DNA of 64,000 bases from Palaemon carinicauda (Eukaryota; Arthropoda; Malacostraca; Decapoda; Palaemonidae). The DNA is taken from NCBI RefSeq assembly GCF_036898095.1, contig NC_090729.1, positions 62,339,436 through 62,403,435 on the forward strand, given 5' to 3'. Under the pieces are notes generated by a model. It did no database searches and was not told the DNA's origin. It saw nothing but the letters and a program-made list of their open reading frames with translations. Made by a program: the position numbers and the translations under genes. Shown one piece after another: positions 10,763 through 21,580 of this stretch (positions are counted from its first letter, which is position 1; each line of letters opens with the position of its first letter).

Positions 10763-13104
10763 TTCTGCTAGTAGCTCGCCTATCTTAGACGGATTTTCCC
10801 TACGCTCTTTTTATCTCACTGCATCTTCGTCATGTCGCTACCTTCAGCCTCGCCTTCTTCTGGAAAGTTGAGTACAAGGTTCCAGTATTGTTTAATTAAG
10901 CTCTGACCGTAAAGTAAATTTTACTTTTCGAGATATTTGATGTTTTGTGGCAGAGCTGTGCCTCACCGGACCCGCCATTTTATGGCGTCGTTGTTGTTCT
11001 ACATGCCTTATTTAGTTAGCCTCAACAACGTTTTCCGGCCTTATTAACTAATCGATACTATTAGTTTATTTAGTCTTCATAGCTAGGAACTTTTATATCG
11101 TGTTTTGACGCTTTTTTATCGGTCATCGTTTGACCCCATACCAGTTGGCTACTATAGCCCCCAGGCCAGAGCACCTATATCAGTGTTCATGCATGATATT
11201 TTTTCAGTGATCCTAGGCTAACTTATGAAGATAGTGGCATTATTTTACAATACTTTTGACTGTGATGCAAGTGTTTTCGCCTTCAGGGACCATATAGGGG
11301 ACAGGTTAGATAGTGTGTCTTTCTAACCTAACCTACAAGTAGGACCCCTATATGCTTCCTTCATCCCCTGCCTTAGGGCATCCCCTCTGTGTAGCCTTGC
11401 TCCCCCTACCACGTAAGGGGATCAAGCTCATATCAGAGTATTTTATCGCCTCTCTGTCCTCCCTAAGGGAATGATCCCCCCTTAGGGTTGCGTCCGAGAG
11501 TGAGGAATGGCTAGTCCTTCCTCTATTGCTGGGGCTAGGTCTCCAACCTTTCCTGCAATAGCGATACGTCTTCCATCCTTCCTAGTTCAGGACGTACATC
11601 CCTGCTCTAGGTTAGGTTTTGGAGGGGTTAGTCCTGTTCCTTGCTGAAACGATACCCATGCACCATTTTCAGTCAAGCTGCCTTACCTTAGGCTAGGGAG
11701 TGTCCTCCCTTCCTCAGTGGCCGCTCTGGTACAGAACCCCCTCCACGGAAGACCCTTCTCTTCTCCCCTCCTCACCTATCTCTTGTATGGCCTAGCCTAT
11801 ACTTAGGTTAGTCTATACCCATCTGTTCCCTGTCCTACAACTCCTCCTTAGGGTGGAGTGATAGGGCTACCTTAAGCTTCTGTGTGCAGTCCGCTCTGGT
11901 ACATATACCCTTCATAGTGTCCTATGGGGTTAGCCACTGGATGTGTTCCGTATGCAGGGGATTTGCCCCCCCCCCCCCCCCAGCTCTTGGTGTCCCCTAG
12001 CCCTCCCTTGGGCTACCTTAGCTCCCGGTCCTCTGCGGCCCCTGCTTCTGGATGATAGGGTCAGCCTCTATCATGGGTACACCCATTCAGGTGGGATGTC
12101 TGGGGGTCCGTGGCCAGACCCCTACATCCCTCCTTCTGTCTCTTTCACTATCCGGGTGCCGGTCCCTTGCCGCCTCCACGGTCGGTGATACCCACCTCCT
12201 ACCTTGGTGACTCATCCCTTAACCTCTCGGCCGCCAGTCCTCCGTGTGCCGGGGGACTGCCGCCTGCCGCCGGCTTCCAGCCGATGGCTCTCCCCCCTTC
12301 CTCATAGCTGGGTCGTCCGTCCGCCGGCCGTCCCCCGGAGTGCCGGCATCCGCTGCCGGAAGTCCGGTTCTGCTATAACCATCCTTGTTCCTGTCACCAA
12401 GCCGGCAACCTCCGGCTGCCGGAGCCGCCGCTCCCTCCGCCGGCGTTCCGCCGCTGTGCCGGCGGCCGCCACCCTGTTATTACTCTTGACTTCTGTATTG
12501 TCTGTCCTAATGCCAGAAACTCTGCTGGAGCGGTCTCCGGCGTGCCGGCGGTCTGCCGGAACCTTCCGGAGGCGTCAAGGCGACTTGCACCCCCTTCTAC
12601 TAGCTATCATCTGATATTGATAGCCCTACACTCCAACCAGATGGCTTGTTTACGTAAATGGATCAGTATCTTATTACTGTTCTATTGGTAATCATTCTGT
12701 CTTCTTGCATATCACAGATTTCCAGCATGCTGCGTGTATCTTAGCGCGGCTGGTTGCCGGAAGCCGTTACCCTATGGGATCTTTTAGTCCCCTAATTTTG
12801 GAACTGAGTGGCCTCAGTCCCAACCTTATATCCCTGACAATTCCCAATAGAATTCTATCTGCCCTACGGACTTTCTACTTGAATTCTATCCTGTGCCTTC
12901 GGTCACCTCGGATTGTCCAAGGATGAAGGTTACGGTAACCAGCCGGGCGGGATGCACGGAGTATGTTCCTATCCTATCTCAGCCCTTCCTCTGTGCATCA
13001 CACCCTTTATCAAGTTAAAATTAATGATTAATATTAACTTACTTTAAGAGTCATTCTTATGACCCCCCCATACTCATTTTCTCTTTCTTTTACAGGAGGA
13101 GCAG
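10763..13104 (+). other. DIRS leader, non-coding, with GC-rich CCGGCGG tracts
   Basis: A 2.3 kb leader between the left ITR and the first gene. It has a C16 run at about 11966-11981 and many CCGGC/GCCGG blocks between 12170 and 12560. Open frames at 11943-12188 and 12204-12614 are rich in Pro, Arg, Ser and Leu, follow the GC bias, and match nothing I know, so I do not call them genes. The length and the acceptor-like site just before the gag ATG suggest that part of the leader is an intron. Confidence 0.65.
13071..13094 (+). promoter_or_regulatory. Possible 3' splice site before the DIRS gag ATG
   Basis: A pyrimidine-rich run (TTTTCTCTTTCTTTTACAG) ends in CAG at 13094, ten bases before the ATG at 13105. 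It fits a eukaryotic acceptor well. Donor candidates (GTAAGG-like) occur in the leader, for instance near 11395, but none can be chosen by eye. Confidence 0.45.
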
Positions 13105-15021
13105 ATGAAGTGTGATTACGACTTCTGCGCCGTGAAACGCCCGCACTTCTACGGGCATACGGCGTGTAGGACCCACGCCCCTTGTGCCAACAAGAAAGGG
13201 GATTTGAAGTTCTGGGACCCGCAGAACTGTATGGTCTGCCAGGATCGCCTAGTCGATGCCTTTCATAATCCTCTCTCAGCGGAGGTCAGGGACACTTCTC
13301 GGGATAAGCTACGCAAGTGGGTGCGTGGCTTCCAGAAGAACGCCACTGGACCATACCTGGCTACTGAAGAAATGAGGTCCCTTCTGTTCCCAAAGGCCTC
13401 CCCCGATTCTGTGGTGCCCAAAGAACTGATCCCCACTGTCCAGATCACGGTGGAACCAGACATAGTCATGGCCCAGTCCATGCACGAGTGCCACCTGGAT
13501 TCCGAGAACGACGAACATATGTCGGATATTTCGAAGGGCACGGAGAAGACCCTTATGGCCCAAGGTGCGGAAGATGAAGTGGACCAGGTGGAATACACCG
13601 AGTCGGAGCAGGAGGTCGCTCCGCCTTCCATCACCGCCCCTACTCCTACACCGACGGAAGTGTCTCTCCCGTCTACCTCCGCTACCCCGGAACCCATTCC
13701 ATCCGCCCAAGAGATGTTCCGGATGATCAAAGCCATTATGGACGACAGGCTGAAAGAAACTCATGAGTTCATCAGGTCCATGAAGGGGTCCAAAGAACCA
13801 AAGAAGATCTCGGTTAAGGATCTCCCTGCATGCTCACATGCCAACCCCTGGAGGTATGCCGAGCATATGGTTATCGCGACCGGCAGGATCTTTGTCAGCG
13901 ATAAGATCGGCACGGTCCCCCTGGAAGATGTGGAGTTCTTCCCAAACTTTGAGGCTTACCCGGACTGTTACGTCCGGCTTCGTTCTGAACCTGCCTCGAA
14001 AGAAGAGACCGAACCCAAGGAGGCGATAGTGTTCGATCTCTCGAAGGCCCAGGCTATGCTAGCCACCGCGTTTAAAAGTAGGGGTTTTACCTGCTCTAAG
14101 CTTCCGGCCCTGAGCAAGAAGCACCCTACTTACGTCGCACCCGACGATGCAGTCCTTCCCTTCATGGAAAAGGCCTTCGCTGCGTGCCTCAAGGCTGTGG
14201 AAGAAGGAAAACCCTGCCCTGCACTGGAGGAGTGCAGACCCTTCTCCATAGTAACTCCCCCCGACGCTCGACACTGGAAGGATATCCAGCATACTTTCGT
14301 GGTGGGAAAGCTAGATCCTGACGTAGCCGGACGTCAGTTTAACGAATACCTCCCGAAACTCAACGACCACCTCCTTCGTCGGGAACAAGATACGAAGGAG
14401 AGGCTCGCAGCATCCATGTCCCACCAGGTCCAACTTGACATCATGGCTTGTGACACCAGAGTCCCAGACCACTACATGGTACTCGCCAAATCCCACATGG
14501 TAACCCTGGTGAAGGATTTGTATCACTTCATGAAGGCTCGGAGAGCCTGTCGACAATTCGTGCTCTCAAGTGCCACTGTGAAACACGAACCCCGGAGGCT
14601 GATTTCCTCCAACATCTGGGATAAGCACCTCTTTCCCTCTGACCTCGTGAAAGAGATCACCGACAAGGCCGCCACGGAGAACAGGAACCTTCTCCACAAG
14701 TGGGGCATGTCAAAGAAGAGGAAATCCTCCCAGGACGACGGACCTCAACCTAAGAGTAAATCCTCCAAGCAGAAACCCCAGCAACGTCAACAGAGACGGC
14801 AGTTTCCGGGACCCGCTACTCCCCAAGTGGCAGCTCAGCCACAGCAGACCTTTCAGCTGGTCACCCAACCGGTCTTGTCACAGTCACCGGTTTTCACCCC
14901 TGCTTTCGAGCAACAGACGACTACCTTTCGTCCCAAAGGTAGAGGCTCAAGCAGAGGTGCAGGCAGAGAAGCATCTCGCCGTCCCTCCAGAGGCAGAGGA
15001 GGAAGGGGAGCTAGCGGCTGA
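13105..15021 (+). CDS. DIRS gag-like protein
   Basis: 638 codons, uninterrupted. The N-terminus (residues 1-55) is rich in Cys and His (CDYDFC, HTACRTHAPC, CMVCQ), suggesting metal binding. Residues 130-205 are acidic, then Pro/Thr/Ser rich. The middle (about 240-520) is a mixed-charge globular region. The tail (about 535-638) is basic, Gln rich, and ends in RGRGGRG-type repeats, a likely nucleic-acid binding tail. Its place ahead of RT fits the gag role in DIRS elements; I recognise no named domain. It overlaps the RT frame by 65 bases in another phase (14957-15021). The ATG at 13105 follows an acceptor-like site. Confidence 0.85.
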   Translation: MKCDYDFCAVKRPHFYGHTACRTHAPCANKKGDLKFWDPQNCMVCQDRLVDAFHNPLSAEVRDTSRDKLRKWVRGFQKNATGPYLATEEMRSLLFPKASPDSVVPKELIPTVQITVEPDIVMAQSMHECHLDSENDEHMSDISKGTEKTLMAQGAEDEVDQVEYTESEQEVAPPSITAPTPTPTEVSLPSTSATPEPIPSAQEMFRMIKAIMDDRLKETHEFIRSMKGSKEPKKISVKDLPACSHANPWRYAEHMVIATGRIFVSDKIGTVPLEDVEFFPNFEAYPDCYVRLRSEPASKEETEPKEAIVFDLSKAQAMLATAFKSRGFTCSKLPALSKKHPTYVAPDDAVLPFMEKAFAACLKAVEEGKPCPALEECRPFSIVTPPDARHWKDIQHTFVVGKLDPDVAGRQFNEYLPKLNDHLLRREQDTKERLAASMSHQVQLDIMACDTRVPDHYMVLAKSHMVTLVKDLYHFMKARRACRQFVLSSATVKHEPRRLISSNIWDKHLFPSDLVKEITDKAATENRNLLHKWGMSKKRKSSQDDGPQPKSKSSKQKPQQRQQRRQFPGPATPQVAAQPQQTFQLVTQPVLSQSPVFTPAFEQQTTTFRPKGRGSSRGAGREASRRPSRGRGGRGASG

Positions 15022-16894
15022 GGCAGTAAGCCCTCGGGACACCAGAAGCAATGAAGTGCTTCCGGTGGGAGGAAGACTCCGCCAATTCCAGGATCGTTGG
15101 ACCTTCGATCCCTGGGCACACAGCATCGTCAAGAAGGGTCTAGGCTGGAGTTGGACTCAACCACCCCCAACCTTCCAGCAATTCTTCCAACAATCAACCC
15201 CCCATCTGGAAGAATATGTCCTAGATCTCTTGAACAAGAAGGTGATAAGGAAGGTAAAGTCCACCAGGTTCCAAGGGAGACTGTTTTGCGTCCCCAAGAA
15301 AGACTCCGACAAACTCAGAGTCATTCTGGACTTATCCCCCCTCAACAAGTTCATAGCGAACGACAAGTTCAAGATGCTGACTCTTCAACAGATAAGGACC
15401 CTTCTGCCTCAAGGTTCTTACACGGTCTCCATAGACCTGGCGGATGCCTACTGGCACGTTCCAATGAACCATCACGCTTCCTCCTACCTAGGATTTTGAC
15501 TCCAAAGGAAAAGCTACGCCTTCAGGGCCATGCCCTTCGGCCTCAATGTGGCCCCTCGGATCTTCACAAAGCTGGCGGACGCCATAGTACAACAGCTCCG
15601 CCTCCGAGACGTCCAGCTGATGGCCTACCTCGACGATTGGCTAGTCTGGGCTCCATCGCCCGAGGATTGTTTAAAATCCTGCAGCAAAGTCACCCAGTAC
15701 CTAGAACACCTGGGATTCAAGATAAACGTGAAGAAATCTCGCCTCTCTCCAGCTCAGAAGTTCCAATGGTTAGGAATCCAATGGAACCTTCAGTCACACC
15801 GCCTTTCCATCCCCCAGAAGAAAAGGAAGGAAATAGCAGGGTCTGTCAAGCGACTACTGAAATCCAAGCGGATCTCAAGACGCCAGCAGGAACGAGTTCT
15901 AGGCTCTCTACAGTTCGCCTCAGTAACAAACCCGGTGCTTCGTGCACAGCTAAAGTATGCCGCGGGAGTCTGGAGACGTTCTGCATCCATCGCTCGAAGA
16001 GACCTCAAGAGACGGCTCCCAAACAGACTTCGACTTCTCCTCAAGCCGTGGTCAGAAGCAAAGGCCCTGAAAAGGTCCATTCCTCTTCAACACCCACCTC
16101 CATCACTCAACATCCACACGGACGCTTCGCTGGAGGGTTGGGGAGGTCACTCCCACCAAAAACAGGCTCAAGGCACATGGTCTCCCCTGTTCAAGACGTT
16201 TCACATCAACATCTTGGAGGCCATGGCGGTCCTTCTAACTCTGAAGAAACTCTCCCCGCCTCCCTCGATCCATATTCGTCTAACCCTAGACAACTCGGTG
16301 GTAGTTCGATGTCTCAATCGCCAAGGCTCAAGATCGCCCCAGATAAATCAGGTGCTTCTAACAATCTTCCGCCTGGCAGAGAAGAAGAAATGGCACCTGT
16401 CTGCAGTTCACCTACAAGGATTCCGCAACGTGACGGCGGACGCTCTATCTCGGACAAGCCCGATAGAGTCGGAATGGTCTCTAGACGCAAGATCATTCTC
16501 CTTCATCTCTCACCAAGTCCCAGAACTTCAGATCGATCTCTTTGCAACGAGCAACAACAATCAACTTCCTCGGTATGTGGCCCCGTACGAGGACCCCAAG
16601 GCAGAAGCAGTGGACGCCATGTCACTGGACTGGAACAGATGGTCCAAGATCTACCTGTTCCCTCCCACCAACCTTCTGCTGAAAGTCCTCTCCAAGCTGA
16701 GAACCTTCAAATGGACAGCAGCCCTAGTGGCTCACAAGTGGCCCCGGAGCAACTGGTACCCCCTGGTCCTGGAGCTGCAGCCCAAGCTGATCCCTCTCCC
16801 GGGCCCAGTTCTCTCCCAACAAGTACAGAAGTCGACTGTCTTCGCTTCATCATTGAAAATCAAGGACTTTCATCTCATGATTTTCTCTCCCTAG
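14957..16894 (+). pseudogene. DIRS reverse transcriptase / RNase H, one in-frame stop
   Basis: One phase throughout, split by a TGA at 15497-15499 into 14957-15499 and 15530-16894. RT motifs: LFCVPKKDSDKLRVILDLS, then VSIDLADAYWHVP (catalytic Asp), then, just after the stop, MPFGLNVAPRIF and YLDD. RNase H follows, with HTDASLEGWGGH, an ILEAMAV glutamate, LTLDNS and TADALSR. The last 150 residues (LQIDLFAT…LFPPTNLLL…HKWPRSNWYPLV) resemble the extra domain after RNase H in DIRS elements, often compared to DAM methylases; that assignment is tentative. The single stop is the only break seen. It could be a sequencing error, a recent mutation, or recoded. Confidence 0.88.
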
Positions 16895-17865
16895 CCGCAA
16901 AGAAGAGGTTTGGGATCTCGAAGAAAAGTCTAGACTTCCTCGAGGAATACAAGACCGGATCCACAAGACGGCAATACGAATCATCTTGGAGAAAATGGGT
17001 CTCTTTCGTCAAGGCAAAAAATCCTAAGGAAATCACCATTGATTTCTACATGTCCTTCTTCATTCACCTTCATGGACAGGGATTAGCAGCCAATACGATC
17101 TCGACTTGCAAATCGGCCTTGACTAGACCACTGTTGTATGCCTTCCAAATTGATCTGTCCAGCGACATCTTCAACAAACTGCCGAAAGCATGCGCTCGTC
17201 TACGCCCAGCACCCCCACCGAAACCGATCTCCTGGTTATTGGACAAGGTGCTCCATTTCGCCTCCAACTTGGATAATGATTCATGCCCTCTCAAGGATCT
17301 GACTCAGAAAGTTATATTTCTCTTTGCTCTTGCTTCAGGAGCCCGAGTCAGCGAAATAGAGGCATTGTCAAGAGAAGAGGGTCACATCCTGTTTACTGAT
17401 TCAGGAGACATTACCCTCTCCACGGATCCGACGTTTCTCGCCAAAAACGAATTACCCACCAAAAGATGGGGCCCCTGGAGAATATGCCCCCTGAAGGAAG
17501 ATGCCTCTCTATGCCCAGTAGAGAGCCTCAAGGTCTATCTTCGCAGAACTTCGAACTTTGGTGGAGGCCAACTCTTCAAAGGAGAAACATCGGGCAGCGA
17601 CCTGTCACTGAAACAACTAAGAGCGAAAATCACCTACTTCATTCGCAGAGCGGATCCTGACAGTACACCCGCCGGTCACGATCCTAGAAAAGTTGCATCG
17701 TCCCTGAATTTCTTTCAGAGTATGGACTTCAAAAGCCTTAAAAGCTTCACAGGCTGGAAGTCCTCGCGTGTTTTCTTCAAACATTATGCGAAACAAGTGC
17801 ACGAAGTCAAACATTTTGTGGTAGCCGCAGGTAGTGTTATGAAACCTGCACCTAACTCTGCATAG
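16639..17865 (+). CDS. DIRS tyrosine recombinase
   Basis: 408 codons from the ATG at 16639. It joins the circular DNA copy to the genome by a phosphotyrosine intermediate. An N-terminal DNA-binding, core-binding-type region (about 90-210, with TRRQYESSWRKWVSF) precedes the catalytic domain. The full catalytic set is visible: Arg236 in GARVSEIEAL, His347 and Arg350 in GHDPRK, Trp near 373 in FTGWKSSR, and Tyr383 in KHYAK. The start is uncertain. The same phase is open back to about 15053, fully overlapping RT in another frame, so translation may begin elsewhere or by frameshifting. The recognisable domain begins near 16800. It overlaps the RT frame by 256 bases from this ATG. Appears intact. 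Confidence 0.88.
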   Translation: MVQDLPVPSHQPSAESPLQAENLQMDSSPSGSQVAPEQLVPPGPGAAAQADPSPGPSSLPTSTEVDCLRFIIENQGLSSHDFLSLAAKKRFGISKKSLDFLEEYKTGSTRRQYESSWRKWVSFVKAKNPKEITIDFYMSFFIHLHGQGLAANTISTCKSALTRPLLYAFQIDLSSDIFNKLPKACARLRPAPPPKPISWLLDKVLHFASNLDNDSCPLKDLTQKVIFLFALASGARVSEIEALSREEGHILFTDSGDITLSTDPTFLAKNELPTKRWGPWRICPLKEDASLCPVESLKVYLRRTSNFGGGQLFKGETSGSDLSLKQLRAKITYFIRRADPDSTPAGHDPRKVASSLNFFQSMDFKSLKSFTGWKSSRVFFKHYAKQVHEVKHFVVAAGSVMKPAPNSA

Positions 17866-18682
17866 AACAGCGAATTACTTGGGACTCTAACTCTTCGGGT
17901 GCTTATGTTGACCCTCGAGCGATACGTAGTGATGTCGAAAACACTTAGTGCTTTCTTATAACTGTTCTTATCCCAGGTGAAATATCATAGTCGTCACACA
18001 AGTGCCGCATGCCTAGAGCATGATGTGTTTTAATTAAAGACTGACGTTTCTCGAGAACGAGTGCCTACTAATAAATTTGAAATTCCCTTTCAGATTCAAG
18101 AGCAAGTCTTTATTACTATGTACATTATAATTTACTGTATATTAACTTTACTTATTATTGTAATTCATTTATTTTTCTGCAATTGTCAAATAAAATTCCT
18201 ATTTTATTACTAGTGCATCTCAATCCGCTCCTACTTATACTATGAAATATATGCCTGTCATAGTTTTATTATCCCCCTCCTTATGGTTCATGGAGATACT
18301 AAGGTCCTAACCCTTATTATATATTCACCTTTGCAATGTAATATTCCAATACGAATACTTACTCTTCATACCCTAGAGACGAAACTATCCTTCTCTAAAT
18401 ACAGTGTCCAACCACCACTTGTCTGCCTTCGAGAATGTTCCGATACGAATGCCAACCATTCAGTCTCGTCTCCAAGTTCTTCAGGTTCTTCTAGCAAGGT
18501 GAATAGCCCTTCGATAACCACTTTGATCTCGGCATGGCCCGTGGGAACTTCACTGCCAAGGGGGGCAGGAAGATTCTTCCCTACGGTTCTTTTATTAAGA
18601 TTACTATGCTACCTTGTTCAAAGCCTTTGGCACTTACCCAATAGGGGAAAATCTACCACGATACATTGATTCTCTGGTATTC
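17866..18682 (+). other. DIRS 3' non-coding region
   Basis: AT-rich spacer between the recombinase stop and the internal complementary region. The frame at 18283-18669 (128 codons) shows no domain and is not called. An AATAAA occurs near 18190 in CAAATAAAATTCC context and could serve polyadenylation; unproven. Confidence 0.6.
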
Positions 18683-18777
18683 TTCCATCAGGACGCCATG
18701 GCTTGAGCCCAAAAAACGGATTTTGAGCGAAGCGAAAAATCTATTTTTGGGTGAGATAGCCATGGCGTCCTGATGGA
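18683..18777 (+). repeat. DIRS internal complementary region
   Basis: A 95-bp block made of two parts. The first (TTCCATCAGGACGCCATGGC…) is the reverse complement of the first 34 bases of the element. The second (…AAATCTATTTTTGGGTGAG…) is the reverse complement of its last 61 bases. They meet at AAAAAACGG. In the DIRS replication model this region templates the joining of the two ends and restores the termini on each cycle. Confidence 0.93.
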
Positions 18778-18856
18778 CCCTCCCTGCTACTTCGTCAAGT
18801 TTTTAGATCCCACCCTGCTCTGCTGTATCATGGTGATCGGCAAGCAACTGGCTTCA

Positions 18857-19243
18857 GGATGGGGACGGACGTGACGTCATTTAGCAATGGCTCCCGTTTG
18901 TTTACGTCTCGAGTACCAAAAGTAGCCACGGACGAGATTAGCTGTGGAACGGCTCCCAGCTATTCTCCACCCTTACACACCGAAGTGTTAACTCTGTTCG
19001 GGGTGTAGATAGCTATGTGGTGCGTTAATACATGCGTCCCCTGTTGATATACGATGTCTTAAAAGGGAAACCTTTAGGATACTCGCTCCAGAAGTTAGAA
19101 TTTTGTGATAACCTGTGGTTAAATTCTCTGGGAATATCTTAGTAGTTATATACCCAAGGAAGCTACCAAAAAGGAACCTTCCATCAGGACGCCATGGCTA
19201 TCTCACCCAAAAATAGATTTTTCGCTTCGCTCAAAATCCGTTT
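18857..19243 (+). repeat. Right inverted terminal repeat of DIRS
   Basis: 387 bp, the reverse complement of the left ITR over about 350 bases, plus an end-specific extension (…CACCCAAAAATAGATTTTTC…CCGTTT). The outer extension matches the internal complementary region, not the left ITR. Confidence 0.92.
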
Positions 19244-21060
19244 ATTATATCAAGTGGTATGTGCCAACAAAATATTGAGATCAACCTCAAAGTAACCAGA
19301 CATCTTATGTGCCTTAAGAGTTTGCCGTCGATGTTAAGTACTCTTGCCGACCTGAGCTATAGAGTACAAGGAATAACAGACGGCCATAACATGGGAGAAT
19401 ATTGCTGTGCGCTGCTGCTACATGGTTCAGCAAAGTACGCTTCTTATTTTTCCATATTAGCAGAGACTAAGATACCTCAAAAACAGTATCACTACAAATC
19501 TTCCTGAACTAGTTTCCATTATCATACCGAAGCCGTGGGAAGGAGAGTGGTGAGCCGTTGGCATATGGGAAACAACTTCCGAATGTTAGCAAATAAACTT
19601 CGAAGAAAACTCAAAGTCAAAATTTTACCATAAATTCCTGAATGGGTAAACAGTTGTTTGTACATCCAAAATATCGGGAAGTTAAATCTCTAGTTGTTAG
19701 CGCACAACATACGTTATTATCTAGGACTAATAACTGCTAAACAAATTTCCGAGATCTCTTTTAGGATAAAATAAGAAACAGATAAGATATATTTTATCTT
19801 ATTTTCTACATACATGCATTAAGACTTTGAGGAGTTATAAGCATTTCATACAGTTTGTCTAATTATAATCACCTTTTCAAGTCCTTCCTCCATCAAATTT
19901 CCTTTATTTTACAAGAATAAAATATATATGTTCCTAAGGGATATTTGGACCATACGATGCTCAATTACAAAGACAAGAAGGTGAGTCAGTTGGTCACATT
20001 CAGTCAGTCATTCTGTTGCTCCTCTCTCTCTCTGTTATGTAACACTTCCTATGTTAAACACAACACTTTATATTCATGGTATCTTTTTATCCTACACTTC
20101 TTATATTATAAATCATCCATTCCTTATCACTACAAAGGAAAATTAACACTTTCAAAATGTCCCAATTGCGCCCTCTCCCATCACGCCTGGAACAGGTATC
20201 AAGAGCGCCTAAAAAGGATTGCAGCAATGAAGACCATCCTACTGTGTACATCACTTCAAGCACCCTTGCAGAGGGTCCCAAGTCGAAGACCTCCCACCCA
20301 TCCTACCACCGGTCCTGATCTAGTCACCACTACCCTACCAGCACCCAAACCTTCCCAAATTCGTTTTCTTTTGCTATGCACTCCTCTTATCACTCGTCCT
20401 ATAAAATCCTTAGCGCTAGAGGGCCTCATCCCCATAATTATCCACCTTCTCTCCGGGTTTTTTTCCCTTTTAAATCCCCTCTCCAGTCACTCAGCCAAAG
20501 CCTCGTATTGCACAAACCAACCCCTCTTTCTTACCACTGCTATAGCAGGAATAAGTTCTTACTCACAACTGCTCCTTTCTCTGCTACTCAGAATTATTCC
20601 AACTCCTCTCGCTGTCTCTTCTACTCACTGAGACTTTCCTTTATAAAACTTCCTCTACCACTTTCCAGGAATGAAGTCATTTGGGAAGCAAACACAGGGA
20701 TGAGGCCTAGTTGTAGGATAAGGTGGAGGATATGATAGTCTGAGTGCGGGTGTTGTAGGGGATGTAGCACCCCGGGTAGGTAAGGGTAAGGCTTCTCGGG
20801 TAGGTTAGGTGGTTTTTTTATCTTCCACAAGGAGACTGGTTTTTTGGAGTGCTAGAAGCCCACCATGGAATCCCTGTAGAATTAGAAAAAGTAAATTGAC
20901 ATCAATGCAGTCACTCTCTTTGAGCTGAGTGACAGCAACCAGAGTACATTTTTTGAGTGATTACCGGACTGCTAAGCCAACTACGCCGGCCAAATTAAGA
21001 TCCCCTACCAAGGACGAAAGCTTTGGTCAATCTGGGAGCGTGTGTGCAGTAGGAGCTTCT
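19244..21060. other. Intergenic, no gene recognised
   Basis: Contains a 228-codon plus-strand frame (19945-20631) rich in Leu, Ser, Thr and Pro, with no known domain and low-complexity CT-rich DNA. I regard it as chance. Confidence 0.55.
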
Positions 21061-21066
21061 TGTATA

Positions 21067-21097
<31 letters not shown>

Positions 21098-21580
21098 GCA
21101 AGCTACAACCCTAGTTGGAAAAGCAAGATGCTATAAGCCCAGGGCTTCCAACAGGGAAAAATAGCCCAGTGAGGAAAGGAAATAAGGAAATAAATAAATG
21201 AAGAGAACAAATTAACAATAAATCATTCTAAAAACAGTAACAACATCAAAACAGACATGTCATATATAAACTATTAACAACATAAAAAACAAATATGTCA
21301 TAAATAAACTATAAAAGACTCATGTCCGCCTGGTCAACAAAAAAGCATTTGCTCCAACTTTGAACTTTTGAAGTTCTACTGATTCAACCACCCGATTAGG
21401 AAGATCATTCCACAACTTGGTAACAGCTGGAATAAAACTTCTAGAGTACTGCGTAGTATTGAGCCTCGTGATGGAGAAGGCCTGGCTATTAGAATTAACT
21501 GCCTACCTAGTATTACGAACAGGATAGCTGTTGTTCACTTGATAGATGGAATGGTTGAAAGTTTTCAACGATGCTACCTG
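21061..21580 (-). mobile_element. LINE 3' fragment with (AAT)n tail
   Basis: On the minus strand the frame ending with TGA at 21320-21322 reads YSRSFIPAVTKLWNDLP, then VVESVELQKFKVGANAFL. That is the signature of the extreme C-terminus of many non-LTR reverse transcriptase ORFs (R-S-F-I-P…LWN.LP…FK). About 220 bases of 3' UTR follow, then a (TAA/AAT)n tract seen as (ATT)n on the plus strand at 21064-21093. The copy is 5' truncated, as usual for LINEs, with one or more stops further upstream near 21500. The upstream limit is uncertain. Confidence 0.75.

Larger units (their letters stand above)
10407..19243 (+). mobile_element. DIRS-type tyrosine-recombinase retrotransposon, near intact
   Basis: An 8837-bp element with inverted terminal repeats (10407-10762 and 18857-19243), an internal complementary region at 18683-18777, and three genes: gag-like, RT/RNase H and tyrosine recombinase. 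DIRS elements lack LTRs and integrase; they replicate through a circular intermediate and insert by tyrosine recombinase without target duplication. The internal region reproduces the join of the right end (…AAAATCCGTTT) to the left end (TTTTTTGGGC…), with a shared TTT giving six Ts, as expected for a circle junction with a 3-base overlap. The two ITRs differ at only about 2 percent of positions by eye. The one clear defect is a stop in RT. Confidence 0.93.

Noticed and set aside
11943..12614. Overlapping Pro/Arg/Ser-rich open frames in the DIRS leader
   Set aside because: They follow the local GC-rich CCGGC repeats and a C16 run, have no known domain, and lie upstream of a likely splice acceptor.
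13263..13764. Minus-strand frames of 150-157 codons antisense to DIRS gag
   Set aside because: Shadows of the strong codon bias of the gag frame; no domain.
19945..20631. 228-codon plus-strand frame
   Set aside because: Low-complexity Leu/Ser/Thr/Pro composition from CT-rich DNA, no recognisable family.
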